Source: Companilactobacillus nantensis DSM 16982 (GTDB lineage: Bacteria > Bacillota > Bacilli > Lactobacillales > Lactobacillaceae). From it: a DNA stretch of 64,000 nucleotides. The stretch lies in assembly GCF_001435815.1 (NCBI RefSeq), contig NZ_AZFV01000017.1, positions 1-64,000 on the forward strand, in the 5' to 3' direction. Of this stretch, positions 1 through 9,258 are shown one piece after another (position 1 is the first letter of the stretch; the number at the start of each line of letters is the position of its first letter). Position numbers and translations under genes: made by a program. Under the pieces are notes generated by a model that saw nothing but the letters and a program-made list of their open reading frames with translations, did not search any database and was not told the DNA's origin.

Positions 1-50
1 AGCTAAGCTGGTGGATATTTACTAAGCAGAAAAAGTTATCGTTTATATGT

Positions 51-476
51 TTAAAGCCAAGTACTGTCATTAACTTGTGTTAATTTGTCTGCGGAAGTCT
101 TGTAATAGGTGCTTTGTGTAAAGGCATCTTGACTACCAATAGAACAAACGGTTCCTTGAGATAAGGTCTTAGACAGCTTTTGTCCCTTTTGGTTATAAAT
201 GTGTGCTGTTGTCGTTGTTTCCAGACGGAAATCATTGGGAGATGCCGTTTCAATCATACTGTCATCAGTTTGAGTGTCTTTAGTTAAAATTTTAATATCA
301 CTAGCCTTGACGAATTCATCTTTCGATAGACGATAGTAAAAGCCTTGTGGCGTTAGATTTTTGTATGATGTCGTTGTTGCAGCTTGAACAGTGTCAGTTA
401 GTGCAGGGATGCTTGTTACGCCTGTACCAATTACTAATAGAGAAGTTAAAAGTAGTGTCTTTTGTGTTAATTTCAT
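51..476 (-). CDS. Secreted SLAP-like (SH3-like) cell-surface protein
   Basis: A 141-residue secreted protein. The chosen ATG (476) follows an AGAAGG ribosome site; a longer reading frame reaching 521 has no such site. Residues 1 to about 32 form a signal peptide (MKLTQK, a hydrophobic stretch, then VQA-A). The mature part has two short motifs of the kind seen in the other SLAP proteins of this window: one with FYYRLSKDEFVKASD and one with HIYNQKGQKLSKTL, where the pattern Y-x-x-x-G-x-x-L precedes a Ser/Thr turn and a later TYYK strand. Such domains usually bind cell-wall polymers. It stands alone, with repeat copy A upstream. Exact ligand unknown. Confidence 0.7.
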   Translation of the reverse strand: MKLTQKTLLLTSLLVIGTGVTSIPALTDTVQAATTTSYKNLTPQGFYYRLSKDEFVKASDIKILTKDTQTDDSMIETASPNDFRLETTTTAHIYNQKGQKLSKTLSQGTVCSIGSQDAFTQSTYYKTSADKLTQVNDSTWL

Positions 477-635
477 AAGTTCTACCTTCTTAGATATTTT
501 AATAAAATGTCTTTTCAACAATAACTAGAATAATTAATATCCTGTTATCAAAAAATATCATAACTTATCGGAAACTGAATGTCGTGTTTGGCGTGTAGCC
601 ATTCAGTATACAATCGCGTTGTGCTAGTTAAATAT

Positions 636-813
636 GCCACCTCCAGGAACAAGAAATTTAGGTCGGGGGACCGATTCGAGCCAAAGAGCGGTCTCAAATC
701 TCGATTTTGAACCTCGCAAAAATACGCGAGTTTCAAAACTCGTCCCGTGGTGTAAGATCTAAAGCTCTAACGCCACCTTCACAGCGACCTAAATTCTTGT
801 TCCTTCCGGCTAG
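636..813 (+). repeat. Family-1 structured repeat, copy A
   Basis: Tips GCCACCTCC and CCGGCTAG. The terminal stem pairs GGAACAAGAAATTTAGGTCG (645-664) with its near-perfect complement at 785-803. Inside are the CCAA-loop hairpin (ATTCGAG and CTCAAAT arms), the TTTTGA/TCAAAA hairpin and the GTGG/CCAC hairpin with a GATCT-AA-AGCTC core. Together with hairpin 3a it fills the 628-bp gap between the flanking minus-strand genes; a 62-codon frame across it (548-736) is not credible as a gene. Confidence 0.9.
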
Positions 814-1016
814 TTTATTCGGCTTTTTTGATTCCGAATTATTGGAGTATCGAAACTTAAAGACGATTTAGAAATTTTTAATTTTTAGATACATATCAAG
901 TTATGACAAAAAATAAATCATATGCATAATTTAAATTGGTGGCTATAAATCAACTAGCACGGCACGTTATACAAAAGAGACTGCAAAGAAAAGTAGTTTT
1001 TTTTATGCATTACAAC

Positions 1017-1093
1017 AAAGAACCCAGCAATCCAAAATCGGATTACTAGGTTCTTTTGCTTTAGTGATTGAAAGTTGACTATGTTTCGTCGTA
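1017..1093 (+). repeat. Family-3 hairpin element, copy 3a; probable terminator
   Basis: AAAGAACC (1017-1024) pairs with GGTTCTTT (1049-1056) around the conserved core AGCAATCCAAAATCGGATTA. The downstream segment GATTGAAAGTTGACTATG matches the conserved tail of copies 3b and 3c. It sits just beyond the stop of the LPXTG gene and can act as its terminator. Confidence 0.65.
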
Positions 1094-1104
1094 CTTCCGT
1101 TTTA

Positions 1105-3687
1105 TTAACTTAATTTCTTGATCCAGTGTTTTAGCACAACAAGTAATGCTAGGAAGAAACCACCGATAATCAAGAGTAAGTTATTTTCATTACCAGTCTG
1201 AGGTAACTTGTCCTTGCCATAACCAATACCTGTGTTTGCGTTAGGCATTGTTCCAACACTTGATGAGCTGCCATTGTTGTCAGTCGAAGGATAAACTACG
1301 CTAGGACCAGGATTTGGACTTGGTTTAGCGGGTTCACTAGGATTTGTGACAGGAGGTGTAGGTTTGCTTGGTTCAGTAGGACCAGGGTTAGTAACAGGAG
1401 GTTTTGGTTTACCGGGTTCGGTAGGACCGGGGTTAGTAACGGGAGGTTTTGGTTTACCAGGTTCGGTAGGACCAGGGTTAGTAACAGGAGGCTTTGGTTT
1501 ACCGGGTTCAGTAGGGCCAGGGTTAGTAACAGGAGGTTTTGGTTTACCAGGTTCGGTAGGGCCAGGGTTAGTAACAGGAGGCTTTGGCTTACCGGGTTCG
1601 GTAGGGCCAGGGTTAGTAACGGGAGGTTTTGGTTCACCGGGTTCAGTAACACCAGGTTCAGTAGGTGTTGGCTTGTCTGTGGCTGTTACCTGAGCTTCCT
1701 GATCTTTGGTAATTGTGAACTTAATAGGAGTTGTATTAAGTTCATAACCGTCAGGGGCTTTTGTTTCAACAAAGTAATAGTCGCCAGCCATAAGGCTAGG
1801 GATTGTAAATTTACCATCTGCATTAGTTTTTAAATCAACTAACATAACGTCTTTGTTGCTATCTAGTAAATCATAAACTGCTCCGGGTAAAGGAGTTTGT
1901 AATGTAGCACCATATTTAGTAAAAACAACACTACCAGTATCGAAGTCAGACAAAATTGGATTATTGAGTTTAGTTAATTCAATAGGTGTTGTTTGACCAG
2001 CAACCACAGTGAATGGAATTGGTGTATTGCTAGGTAAATATCCTGCAGCGGGCTTTGTTTCAACAAATTGATATTCGCCAGGTGCTAAATCGGTGATAGC
2101 AATTTCGCCCTCACCATCTGTGACAAGATTTTCTTTGATTACGTTGCCATCTTTATCAAGCAAGTTAAAGGTTGCTCCGGCAATTGTGTCTCCGTATAAA
2201 GCATCGATTTTCTTTAGAATGACAGCGCCTTTTTCAGGTGTATCTTTTTGTTCAGCACTGACATCAACTTTATCATTATCAGGAATGGTAATTTCGATTG
2301 GTGTAGAGTTTAGAACATATCCATCAGGAGCTTTAACTTCAGTTAAGGTGTAGCTGCCGTAAGGTAAGTCGTTAATTCTTATTTGACCATCTGCGTCAGT
2401 TGTAATAGCTGAGTCAACAACATTGCCTTTGCTATCTTTTAGTTCATAGATAGCACCAGCTAAAACTTTACCAGTTGTGACATCAGTTTTGGTTAAAGTA
2501 ATTGAACCAGTATCTGGTTCGCCGCCACCTGTACCGGAACCACCCCAAGAAGTTGAAGAGTCAACCGTATGTTCACCTTCACTTGAACCCATTGTGGCAT
2601 GGTTTGTCCAAGTGTTTGTACCGCTCAGATTAGGATCGATTACTCTGACGGTATAGTAAATGTCAACAGCCGTAGTAATGGTACCAGGGAATGTAATAAT
2701 AACCTTGTTACCACTAGTTGTAACAGTCGGAGATAGTTGTTGACCATTACTTTGGAAACTGCCATTTACAAACGATCCGGCCATTGCTGTCAATGAACCA
2801 GGGATATATTCTTGGTTAGGGCCAAGCGTATCAGTAAGAACAACATTTGTTAAAGTCTGACTGTTTGGATTAAAAGCAAGGTTCCAAGCTAATTCATTTG
2901 GAACTTTTCCGGAAGTTTCGGTCATAGCGTAGCCGGAAATCCAACCATTTTTATTGAACATCCAATTGCTACCGTCGTTACCATCGCCGTTATTAGAACC
3001 TTTAGCAATGAATGATAAGGTACCATGACGATTTTTGGTAGTATTAGATAAAGCATCGTTAAAAGTGATTGTACCAGTCGTTTGACCAGCTTTGATGGAA
3101 GCAGTACCGATTTGAACGTTGTTTGAATCATAAATTGGGAATGTTAAATCATTTACTTTTGTGATACCACTAGGAAGTTCAAATGTTACAGTATCGCCAC
3201 TGTTGATTTTTTCACCGTCAGGAATATTCCAGTTGTAATTGATATTGAAATTCTCCCAACTGTAGAGATTACTTGAAGGATCAACCGGATTCCCTTTCAT
3301 ATCGGTAATGACGGCATCTTTACCAGTTAAACCTGAAACTATAAGTTCAGCTTTAGGTGTCGTATCGACGGTGCTGATTGTTGCTGTGGTAGTTTTAGTT
3401 GTAGAAGCAACAGTGTTGATCACAGGAGCTGCCGTTTTAGTCGTACTAGCAACGGGGCTAGTTACAGGCGGAGCAGTTTTTGTGGTAGTCGTGAGACTCT
3501 TTAGAGCGCTGCTGCTACTAGTTACTGGCGGAGATGTCGCTGTAGTGGCAGTAATTGGTGGAGAAGTTGTTGCCGCCTCAACAATTTGTGCGTTCGGCAT
3601 AATCAGAAACCAGAAGGCAATGAATAGGCCTACAATAGCTATACCAATTAACGACATAGCCATCAGTTCTCTTTTTATTAATTTCAT
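1105..3687 (-). CDS. LPXTG-anchored adhesin with SpaA/Cna-B domains
   Basis: An 860-residue surface adhesin. Residues 1-38 are a long signal peptide ending near VEA-A. A Thr/Pro-rich linker (about 40-110) leads to a fibrinogen-binding-like adhesin fold (about 110-375). Three SpaA/Cna-B domains follow (about 392-485, 486-577 and 580-670), each with the conserved ending seen in VETKAPDGYELN, where the Glu normally catalyses an intramolecular isopeptide bond. A 15-residue Pro-rich repeat then spans the wall. The C-terminus has LPQTG, a hydrophobic segment and KHWIKK, the sortase A signal. The start has a GGAGG site. It is monocistronic: hairpin 3a follows it and the hairpin at 3864 lies upstream. 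Confidence 0.93.
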   Translation of the reverse strand: MKLIKRELMAMSLIGIAIVGLFIAFWFLIMPNAQIVEAATTSPPITATTATSPPVTSSSSALKSLTTTTKTAPPVTSPVASTTKTAAPVINTVASTTKTTTATISTVDTTPKAELIVSGLTGKDAVITDMKGNPVDPSSNLYSWENFNINYNWNIPDGEKINSGDTVTFELPSGITKVNDLTFPIYDSNNVQIGTASIKAGQTTGTITFNDALSNTTKNRHGTLSFIAKGSNNGDGNDGSNWMFNKNGWISGYAMTETSGKVPNELAWNLAFNPNSQTLTNVVLTDTLGPNQEYIPGSLTAMAGSFVNGSFQSNGQQLSPTVTTSGNKVIITFPGTITTAVDIYYTVRVIDPNLSGTNTWTNHATMGSSEGEHTVDSSTSWGGSGTGGGEPDTGSITLTKTDVTTGKVLAGAIYELKDSKGNVVDSAITTDADGQIRINDLPYGSYTLTEVKAPDGYVLNSTPIEITIPDNDKVDVSAEQKDTPEKGAVILKKIDALYGDTIAGATFNLLDKDGNVIKENLVTDGEGEIAITDLAPGEYQFVETKPAAGYLPSNTPIPFTVVAGQTTPIELTKLNNPILSDFDTGSVVFTKYGATLQTPLPGAVYDLLDSNKDVMLVDLKTNADGKFTIPSLMAGDYYFVETKAPDGYELNTTPIKFTITKDQEAQVTATDKPTPTEPGVTEPGEPKPPVTNPGPTEPGKPKPPVTNPGPTEPGKPKPPVTNPGPTEPGKPKPPVTNPGPTEPGKPKPPVTNPGPTEPGKPKPPVTNPGPTEPSKPTPPVTNPSEPAKPSPNPGPSVVYPSTDNNGSSSSVGTMPNANTGIGYGKDKLPQTGNENNLLLIIGGFFLALLVVLKHWIKKLS
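1340..1655 (-). repeat. 45-bp tandem repeats encoding a Pro-rich wall spacer
   Basis: Seven 45-bp units encode variants of PGKPKPPVTNPGPTE: one GEP unit, five GKP units and one SKP unit. Units are nearly identical at the DNA level, so copy number is likely variable between strains. Open frames on the opposite strand here are by-products of the repeat. Confidence 0.9.
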
Positions 3688-3863
3688 TTTTCAGGCCTCC
3701 AGTAAGAATGGAGTAAATTATTTATTTAGAATGTAATATCCTTATTCGCTATTACGCCGAAATTATATGGCCTAAGGTGGTAGAAAGTAAACTAAATTAA
3801 CCATTTAATATTTTATACTGGTATATCAACATTTTTAATATATACCAATTTTAAATAGGCAAG

Positions 3864-3916
3864 AAAAAAGTCTTAAAATCATCAGACATATTATCTGCTG
3901 ATTTTAAGACTTTTTG
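3864..3916. terminator. Bidirectional hairpin terminator
   Basis: AAAAAAGTCTTAAAATCATC pairs almost perfectly with its complement ending in GACTTTTT at 3900-3916. It ends leftward transcription from the YhgE-type gene. Confidence 0.75.
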
Positions 3917-3933
3917 TTTTTGTAGTTTAATAT

Positions 3934-4110
3934 GCCGTCTCCAGAATCGAGAAATAGTTACTGGCTATGCTATGCGGACCAGTCTGAGCCAAGGTCTCAT
4001 ACCTCGGTGTGAAGCCTCGCAAGCAAGTCTCCAAACACGCCCGGTGGTGTAAGTGCTAAAGCACTTACACCACATTCACAGCCAGTAACTATTCTCGATT
4101 CTTCCGACTG
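3934..4110 (+). repeat. Family-1 structured repeat, copy B
   Basis: Tips GCCGTCTCCAG and TTCCGACTG. Terminal stem AATCGAGAAATAGTTACTGG pairs with its exact complement near 4082-4101. The third hairpin (GTGGTGTAAGTGC, TAAA loop, GCACTTACACCAC) is a perfect 13-bp stem. It shares its arms and part of its downstream flank (TTTTTATGAATC) with copy K, and carries a 5-bp duplication (ATGCT) after the left arm. Confidence 0.9.
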
Positions 4111-4131
4111 AAGTTTTTTTATGAATCTAAA

Positions 4132-4151
4132 TTTCTTGCTTCTGGAGGCGG
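4132..4151 (-). repeat. Left-end fragment of a family-1 repeat
   Basis: TTTCTTGCTTCTGGAGGCGG is the reverse complement of a left tip (CCGCCTCCAG) plus the start of an arm (AAGCAAGAA). It lies 21 bp beyond copy B with no partner arm, so it looks like a truncated second copy. Confidence 0.55.
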
Positions 4152-4244
4152 ATTATTACAACCTCCACAGAACATTTAACTAGTACTAAGTGTATTCTAT
4201 ATATTTTGTAGTCAAGATAGATTGTAAGCAGATGAATTATCTGA

Positions 4245-6803
4245 CTAAACCTCAGAATATTCGGCGGATTCTTTCGTGAAATCTATTTCGTTGAACCGCG
4301 ATTTTCTGATGATGAAGAAAATAATTGTTAACAAGATAAAGGCGAGGGTGATTGATAAGATAATCATTATATCTGGGATGGCAGAATCACCAATCATTAA
4401 AGTTTGTCTCAAAGCAGCAACGCTATAACTCATTGGTAAGTAGGGATGAATGGCGTTGAAAAAGTTGTTTGATAGTTGAATTGGATAAGTTCCGGCTGAT
4501 CCACCTAGTTGAAAGACTAATAAAATCATACTGAGGAATGAACCGACTTTTCCCAAGACTAAGTTCAACCAACAAACAATTGACATAAACATGCAGCTGG
4601 TTAGTAATAAAACGACAAACGTTGGAAATGATTGCACGGGTGCTAAACCATCAATTAAACTTAATAAAATGAAGACAGCAAGTGATTCACCTAAGGCAAA
4701 GACACCAGTTGTCGTAGCTTTACTTGCCCACCAAGCGATACCTGTTCTAGGAAACTTTCTTGGTGTATAAATGTCAAACATGAGATTGAAGGCGAGGGCT
4801 CCAACGAAGAGGGAAACGGACAACATATATGGCGCCATGCCGGTTCCGTTATTAGGGGCATCGTCACGTTCCGTATGCTTAGTTGTTGCTGGTTGAGCAA
4901 TTTGATCGTAGGTTAGGTTGGTAGCCTTGATATTAGATTTTTTAGCTCCCTGTGCTAATTGGTTCGTCAATGTTTGGTTGCCAGAAGTAATTTGGTTAAC
5001 CCCAGTTCCTAATTGTGCAGAACCTGTGGCTAAAGTTTGAGAACCGGAAGCAATTTGGGTTGCACCGTTAGTTAGTTGACTGGCACCACTGGTTAACTGT
5101 GAACCTTTGGAAACTAACTGATTGATGCCACCATTCAAGCTAGTAGCTCCAGTTGCTAATTGGTTGACTCCCGAAGTTAAGCTTGGCATTTGCGAGTTCA
5201 TTTGACTGATACCACTACTCAAAGAATTAGCACCACTAGTTAAGGCCGAGCCATTATTGGCCAATTGATTTGTCCCAGAACTTAATTGATTAGTACCTTG
5301 AGCTAATTTGGAAGTATTGGCATTGATATCGGTGATACCTGAGTTTAGTTGGGACATTCCTCCTGCAACAGTACCTAATTGGGTAGTTAATTGTGAGGAA
5401 CCTGTAGCTAGTTGTGCAATAACGGTGGATAAGTCGTTTTGAGATGAACCAATTGTTGCTTGAAGCGTATTTAGTTGGGTTGCGGCAGTGGCTTGTGTTG
5501 CCATTAAATCATTGATATCTGAGCTTAGGGTATTAGCGGCTTTAGTTAAGCCATCGCTATTTGAACTATTAACAGCTGTTAAAATCGCACTTTTTTGTGT
5601 AGCTGTTAAACCTTGCTGATCAGCTACTTGAGAAATTTTACTTGTTGTTGTCTCATTTTGATCACTAATAGCTTGTTGCAGATTAGTTAAATCAGTTTTA
5701 ATCGTTTGAGCCTGTGTAGAACTATTGTCAGTTAATTGTTTTTTCATGTTTGCAATCGAATCGTCCAGTTGACTGGAATTGGTATTTAAACCAGAGCTGA
5801 CTTTTTGAAGGTTAGTAGTCAAATCCTGACTAGCTGTGTGTAATTGTGACAAGCCAGAGTTCAATGTATTGGCACTATCTGATAGTTGGCTAGTACCATT
5901 TCCTAAAGCAGTAGCACCGGAATTCAAGGTGCCAGCAGCAGAATTAACAGAAGCTACACCTGTCGTGTAGTTTTGAAGACCAGATGTTAAAGCTAGTCCA
6001 CCGTTATTTAATTTACTGACACCATTAGCTAAGCTATTAGATTTATTGTTGAGTTGATTTAGACCATTACTCAATGTCTGAGAACCAGATGATACTTGAT
6101 TGACACCGGCAATGTATTGGTTGAGGCCTTGATTCAAAGTTTTAGTTCCACTTGCAAAGGTTAAAGAACTTTTAGATAAAGTATTTAAGCCATTAGTAAT
6201 TTGTTGATTGGAACTTTCAACTTTTGTGCCACCAGTAGCTAACTTTTGACTGCCAGTTGCTGCCGTATGCATTCCTTTAGATACTTGTTTAATGGAATTG
6301 AACATGGTTTTGGAATAAGTCTTTGTAACTTGTTCGGAGACGGATTGAGCAGCTTTTTGAGCGGCCTGAGCAGTCATTTTGGAAGCTGTAAAGTTATGAC
6401 CAGCGCTTGTTTCGTAGTTTAATACCATTTTCTGTGGTTTTTTGTCGAGTAAAGTCGTGGCATTTTTTGAGAAATTCTTGGGGATAGTAATGACCATGTA
6501 GTATTTACCATCCGACAAGCCTTTGTTGGCAGCAATGCTTGAATCCAGAATGTGAAAATCCATTGCAGTAGATTGACTGAGGCTTTTGGTTAAATCCTGT
6601 CCAACTTTTAATTTTGTTCCCTGATAATTAACATTTTTATCGTGATTAACAACCGCTACTGGGAGATTTTGCAGTTCTCCGTAAGGGTTCCACATTGATT
6701 TCAGGAACGTGACCGAATAAATTGATGGAATAAAAATCATAACTGCGAATACGATGACCATTAATTTGTGCTTTGCTATGTATTTCCATTCTGCTTTAAT
6801 CAT
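4245..6803 (-). CDS. YhgE/Pip-family ABC-2-type membrane protein
   Basis: An 852-residue membrane protein of the YhgE/Pip (phage infection protein) family. One N-terminal membrane segment (about 12-32) is followed by the conserved extracellular start (LKSMWNPYGELQNLPVAVVNHD). A very long external stalk (about 170-625) of repeats such as QLSSGTNQLA predicts helical coils. The C-terminus has about five membrane segments of ABC-2 permease type. The start has an AAGGAG site. A TetR gene is divergent, so drug- or envelope-stress-controlled expression is likely. The substrate is unknown; some relatives affect phage sensitivity and others sit in export systems. Confidence 0.85.
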   Translation of the reverse strand: MIKAEWKYIAKHKLMVIVFAVMIFIPSIYSVTFLKSMWNPYGELQNLPVAVVNHDKNVNYQGTKLKVGQDLTKSLSQSTAMDFHILDSSIAANKGLSDGKYYMVITIPKNFSKNATTLLDKKPQKMVLNYETSAGHNFTASKMTAQAAQKAAQSVSEQVTKTYSKTMFNSIKQVSKGMHTAATGSQKLATGGTKVESSNQQITNGLNTLSKSSLTFASGTKTLNQGLNQYIAGVNQVSSGSQTLSNGLNQLNNKSNSLANGVSKLNNGGLALTSGLQNYTTGVASVNSAAGTLNSGATALGNGTSQLSDSANTLNSGLSQLHTASQDLTTNLQKVSSGLNTNSSQLDDSIANMKKQLTDNSSTQAQTIKTDLTNLQQAISDQNETTTSKISQVADQQGLTATQKSAILTAVNSSNSDGLTKAANTLSSDINDLMATQATAATQLNTLQATIGSSQNDLSTVIAQLATGSSQLTTQLGTVAGGMSQLNSGITDINANTSKLAQGTNQLSSGTNQLANNGSALTSGANSLSSGISQMNSQMPSLTSGVNQLATGATSLNGGINQLVSKGSQLTSGASQLTNGATQIASGSQTLATGSAQLGTGVNQITSGNQTLTNQLAQGAKKSNIKATNLTYDQIAQPATTKHTERDDAPNNGTGMAPYMLSVSLFVGALAFNLMFDIYTPRKFPRTGIAWWASKATTTGVFALGESLAVFILLSLIDGLAPVQSFPTFVVLLLTSCMFMSIVCWLNLVLGKVGSFLSMILLVFQLGGSAGTYPIQLSNNFFNAIHPYLPMSYSVAALRQTLMIGDSAIPDIMIILSITLAFILLTIIFFIIRKSRFNEIDFTKESAEYSEV

Positions 6804-6850
6804 AGGTTTGCTCCTTTGGAAAATATGTTATAGTTGTCTTGAAAAATAAT

Positions 6851-6926
6851 AATACACAACTGTGGCTTAAATAATAACGCAAAATAATTTCAAATCCACA
6901 ACATAAATCCACAATGTGTGTAATAT
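6851..6926. promoter_or_regulatory. Candidate TetR operator in the divergent YhgE/TetR region
   Basis: AATACACAACTGTGG (6851-6865) and CCACAATGTGTGTAATA (6909-6925) are related sequences in opposite orientation, lying between the two divergent genes. Binding of the neighbouring TetR protein is inferred only. Confidence 0.35.
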
Positions 6927-6955
6927 CTTTGAAAAACATAATCAGGTGAGAAAGA

Positions 6956-7546
6956 ATGAAAAAAGTTGATCTTAGAGTTCAGAAAACTAATTTGGCTTTG
7001 CAACAGGCATTTCGGCAGTTGGCTAGCACAACGAGCTATCGAAATATTACGGTTAAGGAACTGACAGAAACAGCACATATTAATCGCAAGACGTTTTATC
7101 TACATTACGATTCAATTGAAGATTTTTCCGATACTGTGGTGGATGAAATTGCTGATAAATTATTGCAATTGATGATGGAGAAACCATTGCGACAAGGATT
7201 AGCTGAACCAGGTTTTATTTTTGACAAAGTTTTAGATTTTTTCCAAGAATCACGAGAGTTTTATACCATCATGATGACTTCAGACGACTACAGTTTTCTT
7301 GCACGGAAAGTGGAAACCAAGTTAGCAAAAGGTTTATCAGAGGCAATTTATAAGGATTTTGATATTTCCAAATTAGATTCGTTTGTCTGTGCTAACTTTT
7401 TGATTCGGAATACTATGATGCTGTTTCGAATTTATAATGGTGATCGGATGAACCTTGAAAGAAATGAGTTTCGAGACCGTTTGATTCGACTTGATTCCAG
7501 TGGACTAAGCTCCTTTATTGATGTTGAAAGAAATATAAGAAAATAA
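6956..7546 (+). CDS. TetR-family regulator (divergent to YhgE-type gene)
   Basis: A 196-residue TetR-type repressor. The N-terminal helix-turn-helix (about residues 10-55) carries YRNITVKELTETAHINRKTFYLHY, close to the family signature, followed by an all-helical ligand/dimer domain. The start has an AGGTGA site. Its divergent position suggests that it represses the YhgE/Pip gene and itself. The ligand is unknown. Confidence 0.82.
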   Translation: MKKVDLRVQKTNLALQQAFRQLASTTSYRNITVKELTETAHINRKTFYLHYDSIEDFSDTVVDEIADKLLQLMMEKPLRQGLAEPGFIFDKVLDFFQESREFYTIMMTSDDYSFLARKVETKLAKGLSEAIYKDFDISKLDSFVCANFLIRNTMMLFRIYNGDRMNLERNEFRDRLIRLDSSGLSSFIDVERNIRK

Positions 7547-7605
7547 ATTTTTTTAGAATAAATACAAATTAATAAAAAAGCGCTATCATTATAGTAGTTA
7601 TTATG

Positions 7606-7620
7606 TTGGAAACGCTTTTA
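7606..7620 (+). promoter_or_regulatory. cre-like site before rpoN
   Basis: TTGGAAACGCTTTTA fits the CcpA cre consensus (WTGNAANCGNWNNCW) with one mismatch near the end, 58 bp before the rpoN start. Confidence 0.45.
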
Positions 7621-7677
7621 ATAGACAATTAGTCTGATGATTTCTAATTTACTAATTAATAGAGGGGAGGGAACCTG

Positions 7678-8958
7678 ATGGAACTTAAACAGAATTTAAA
7701 TCAAAAACAAGTTCAAGGGTTGTCTTTAACGCAAGGAATGCGGCAATCAATTTTAATTTTGCAATCGGATGCCATTGATTTGGCTGATTATTTGAATGAA
7801 CAAAGTTTGGAAAATCCACTCTTTGATGTACGGGTCAATTTGGATATGCCATTTATCGATAATGAGGGTAGTGGTTCATATCAAATTAAGGATGAGCAAC
7901 AGTCGTTGTTTGAATATTTGTTGGACCAAGTCCAGCTGACAATGCGGAAAACTCCGTTGCGTGATTTAGTTGTTTATTTAATTGAGCAACTTGACCCAAA
8001 CGGTTATTTAACATTATCAGATGAAGAAATTTTTGAAGAAGTAGACGATATCACACCAATTATGTTGCTGGATGCGAAGACTTTATTGCATCAACTCGAT
8101 CCTCCCGGGATAGGGGCTCGTGATTTACAAGAATGTCTTTATTTACAAGCTGAGGCAGACAATGCTGATAAGGCTGTTATGTCAATGTTGAGTGATAATT
8201 TTGATTTATTTACTAAGCATGAATGGAAAAAGTTAAAACGTGCTTTGAAATTGTCCAACACTGATTTGCAAGAAGATATTAACTTTATTCAATCGTTATC
8301 AGCTAACCCTGGACAGCGTTATACATCACAAAATGAACAATACGTTGTACCGGAATTAGCCGTGAAGAAGAATGGCGATAAATTAACATTATCAATTACT
8401 AAATATGGTCAACCACAATTGATCTTTGCGGAAGAAACTTATGACAATTTAGTTAAATCTACTGACGAAGACGTTAAGAAGTATATTCGAGATAAATATA
8501 ATCAATATCAAACCTTGGAATATAACTTACAACGTCGAATCGACACTGTTTCCATTATCGGTAAATGCATTGTGAAGAATCAGTATAAATTCTTTATGCA
8601 AGAAACTGAATCATTGGCACCATTGTTGATTCGGGATGTGGCTCAAAAACTTCAAATGAGCGAGTCAACAGTCAGTCGAACAATTAATGGTAAATATATC
8701 CAAACTGATTTTGGTATCTTTGAATTGAAACAATTCTTCTCACGTCGCAGTAAAGTAACTGTGGGTGAGGATCAATCAGTTGATCAAGTGAAGAATAAAC
8801 TCAAAGGAATCTTGGATGCTGAGGATAAAAAGAAGCCTTTGAGTGACCAAAAGATTTCCGATATGTTTAAAGATGATGGTTTGCAAATTGCTAGAAGAAC
8901 CGTAGCCAAGTATCGTGAGCAGTTGGGTTACCCATCGACTAGTCGCCGTCGAATTTAG
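7678..8958 (+). CDS. rpoN: RNA polymerase sigma-54 factor (RpoN/SigL)
   Basis: A 426-residue sigma-54 factor. Region I is Gln/Leu-rich (residues 4-50, QKQVQGLSLTQGMRQSILIL). The core-binding region follows, then the helix-turn-helix (LQMSESTVSRTINGKYIQ, about 325-345) and the C-terminal RpoN box ARRTVAKYREQLGYPS that reads the -24 element. The start has a strong GGGGAGGG site. In lactobacilli this factor normally drives PTS operons together with LevR-type activators; no such activator or clear -24/-12 promoter was seen in the window. The stop codon TAG is part of the tip of repeat copy 2a. Confidence 0.95.
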   Translation: MELKQNLNQKQVQGLSLTQGMRQSILILQSDAIDLADYLNEQSLENPLFDVRVNLDMPFIDNEGSGSYQIKDEQQSLFEYLLDQVQLTMRKTPLRDLVVYLIEQLDPNGYLTLSDEEIFEEVDDITPIMLLDAKTLLHQLDPPGIGARDLQECLYLQAEADNADKAVMSMLSDNFDLFTKHEWKKLKRALKLSNTDLQEDINFIQSLSANPGQRYTSQNEQYVVPELAVKKNGDKLTLSITKYGQPQLIFAEETYDNLVKSTDEDVKKYIRDKYNQYQTLEYNLQRRIDTVSIIGKCIVKNQYKFFMQETESLAPLLIRDVAQKLQMSESTVSRTINGKYIQTDFGIFELKQFFSRRSKVTVGEDQSVDQVKNKLKGILDAEDKKKPLSDQKISDMFKDDGLQIARRTVAKYREQLGYPSTSRRRI

Positions 8959-9111
8959 TTAGAGAGTGTAAGGCGACCGCTTAGATTCCGAGCAATTTCC
9001 TAGCTCTCCGAATTATCCGCGTATTTTGCGGATGATTTGGGGAGCGTATTTTGCGGATGATTTGGGGAGCGTAGAAATGCACAGGAATCTGTCGCCTGAA
9101 ACTCGTTTTAG
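8956..9111 (+). repeat. Family-2 structured repeat, copy 2a
   Basis: Tips TAGTTAGAGAG and AACTCGTTTTAG. Arms AGGCGAC-CGCTT-AGATTCC pair with GGAATCT-GTCGCCT. The inner stem reads CCGAATTATCCGC with a GCGGATGATTTGG partner. A 25-bp unit (9021-9045) is directly duplicated at 9046-9070. The tip supplies the rpoN stop codon and the end abuts copy 2b. Confidence 0.8.
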
Positions 9112-9240
9112 TTAGAGAGCGAAGGCAGGGTGGTCAACTCCCGAGCATTTGCATGACTTCACGAATTATCCGCGTACTTTGCGGATGATTTGGGAAGTTA
9201 GGCAAAGCGGAAGGAGTTACCCTGCCGTAGCTCGTTTTAG
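9109..9240 (+). repeat. Family-2 structured repeat, copy 2b
   Basis: Tandem to copy 2a, sharing the TAG junction. Arms GGCAGGGT-GGTC-AACTCC pair with GGAGTTACCCTGCC. The inner hairpin ATTATCCGC/GCGGATGAT is the same as in 2a. A 78-codon frame over it (9149-9385) is not credible. Confidence 0.8.
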
Positions 9241-9258
9241 AGCCACTGAATATATAAA

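Noticed and set aside
51..521. Longer starts for several genes (521, 11369, 12957, 27343, 59064, 60890, 63232)
   Set aside because: Each longer start lacks a ribosome site, whereas a well-placed site precedes the shorter start used here (weak only for the 60932 immunity gene).
548..736. Open frames inside family-1 elements (also at 15943, 20371, 45382, 45458, 49872 and 50722)
   Set aside because: They run through hairpins, lack ribosome sites and differ in frame and length between copies.
636..813. Family-1 elements as T-box leaders or simple terminators
   Set aside because: No conserved T-box bulge motif or T-run after the stem, both orientations occur, and several copies follow an intact terminator.
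1346..1693. CRISPR-like regularly spaced repeats and a long plus-strand frame
   Set aside because: They are contiguous 45-bp coding repeats of the LPXTG protein without spacers; the opposite-strand frame is a by-product.
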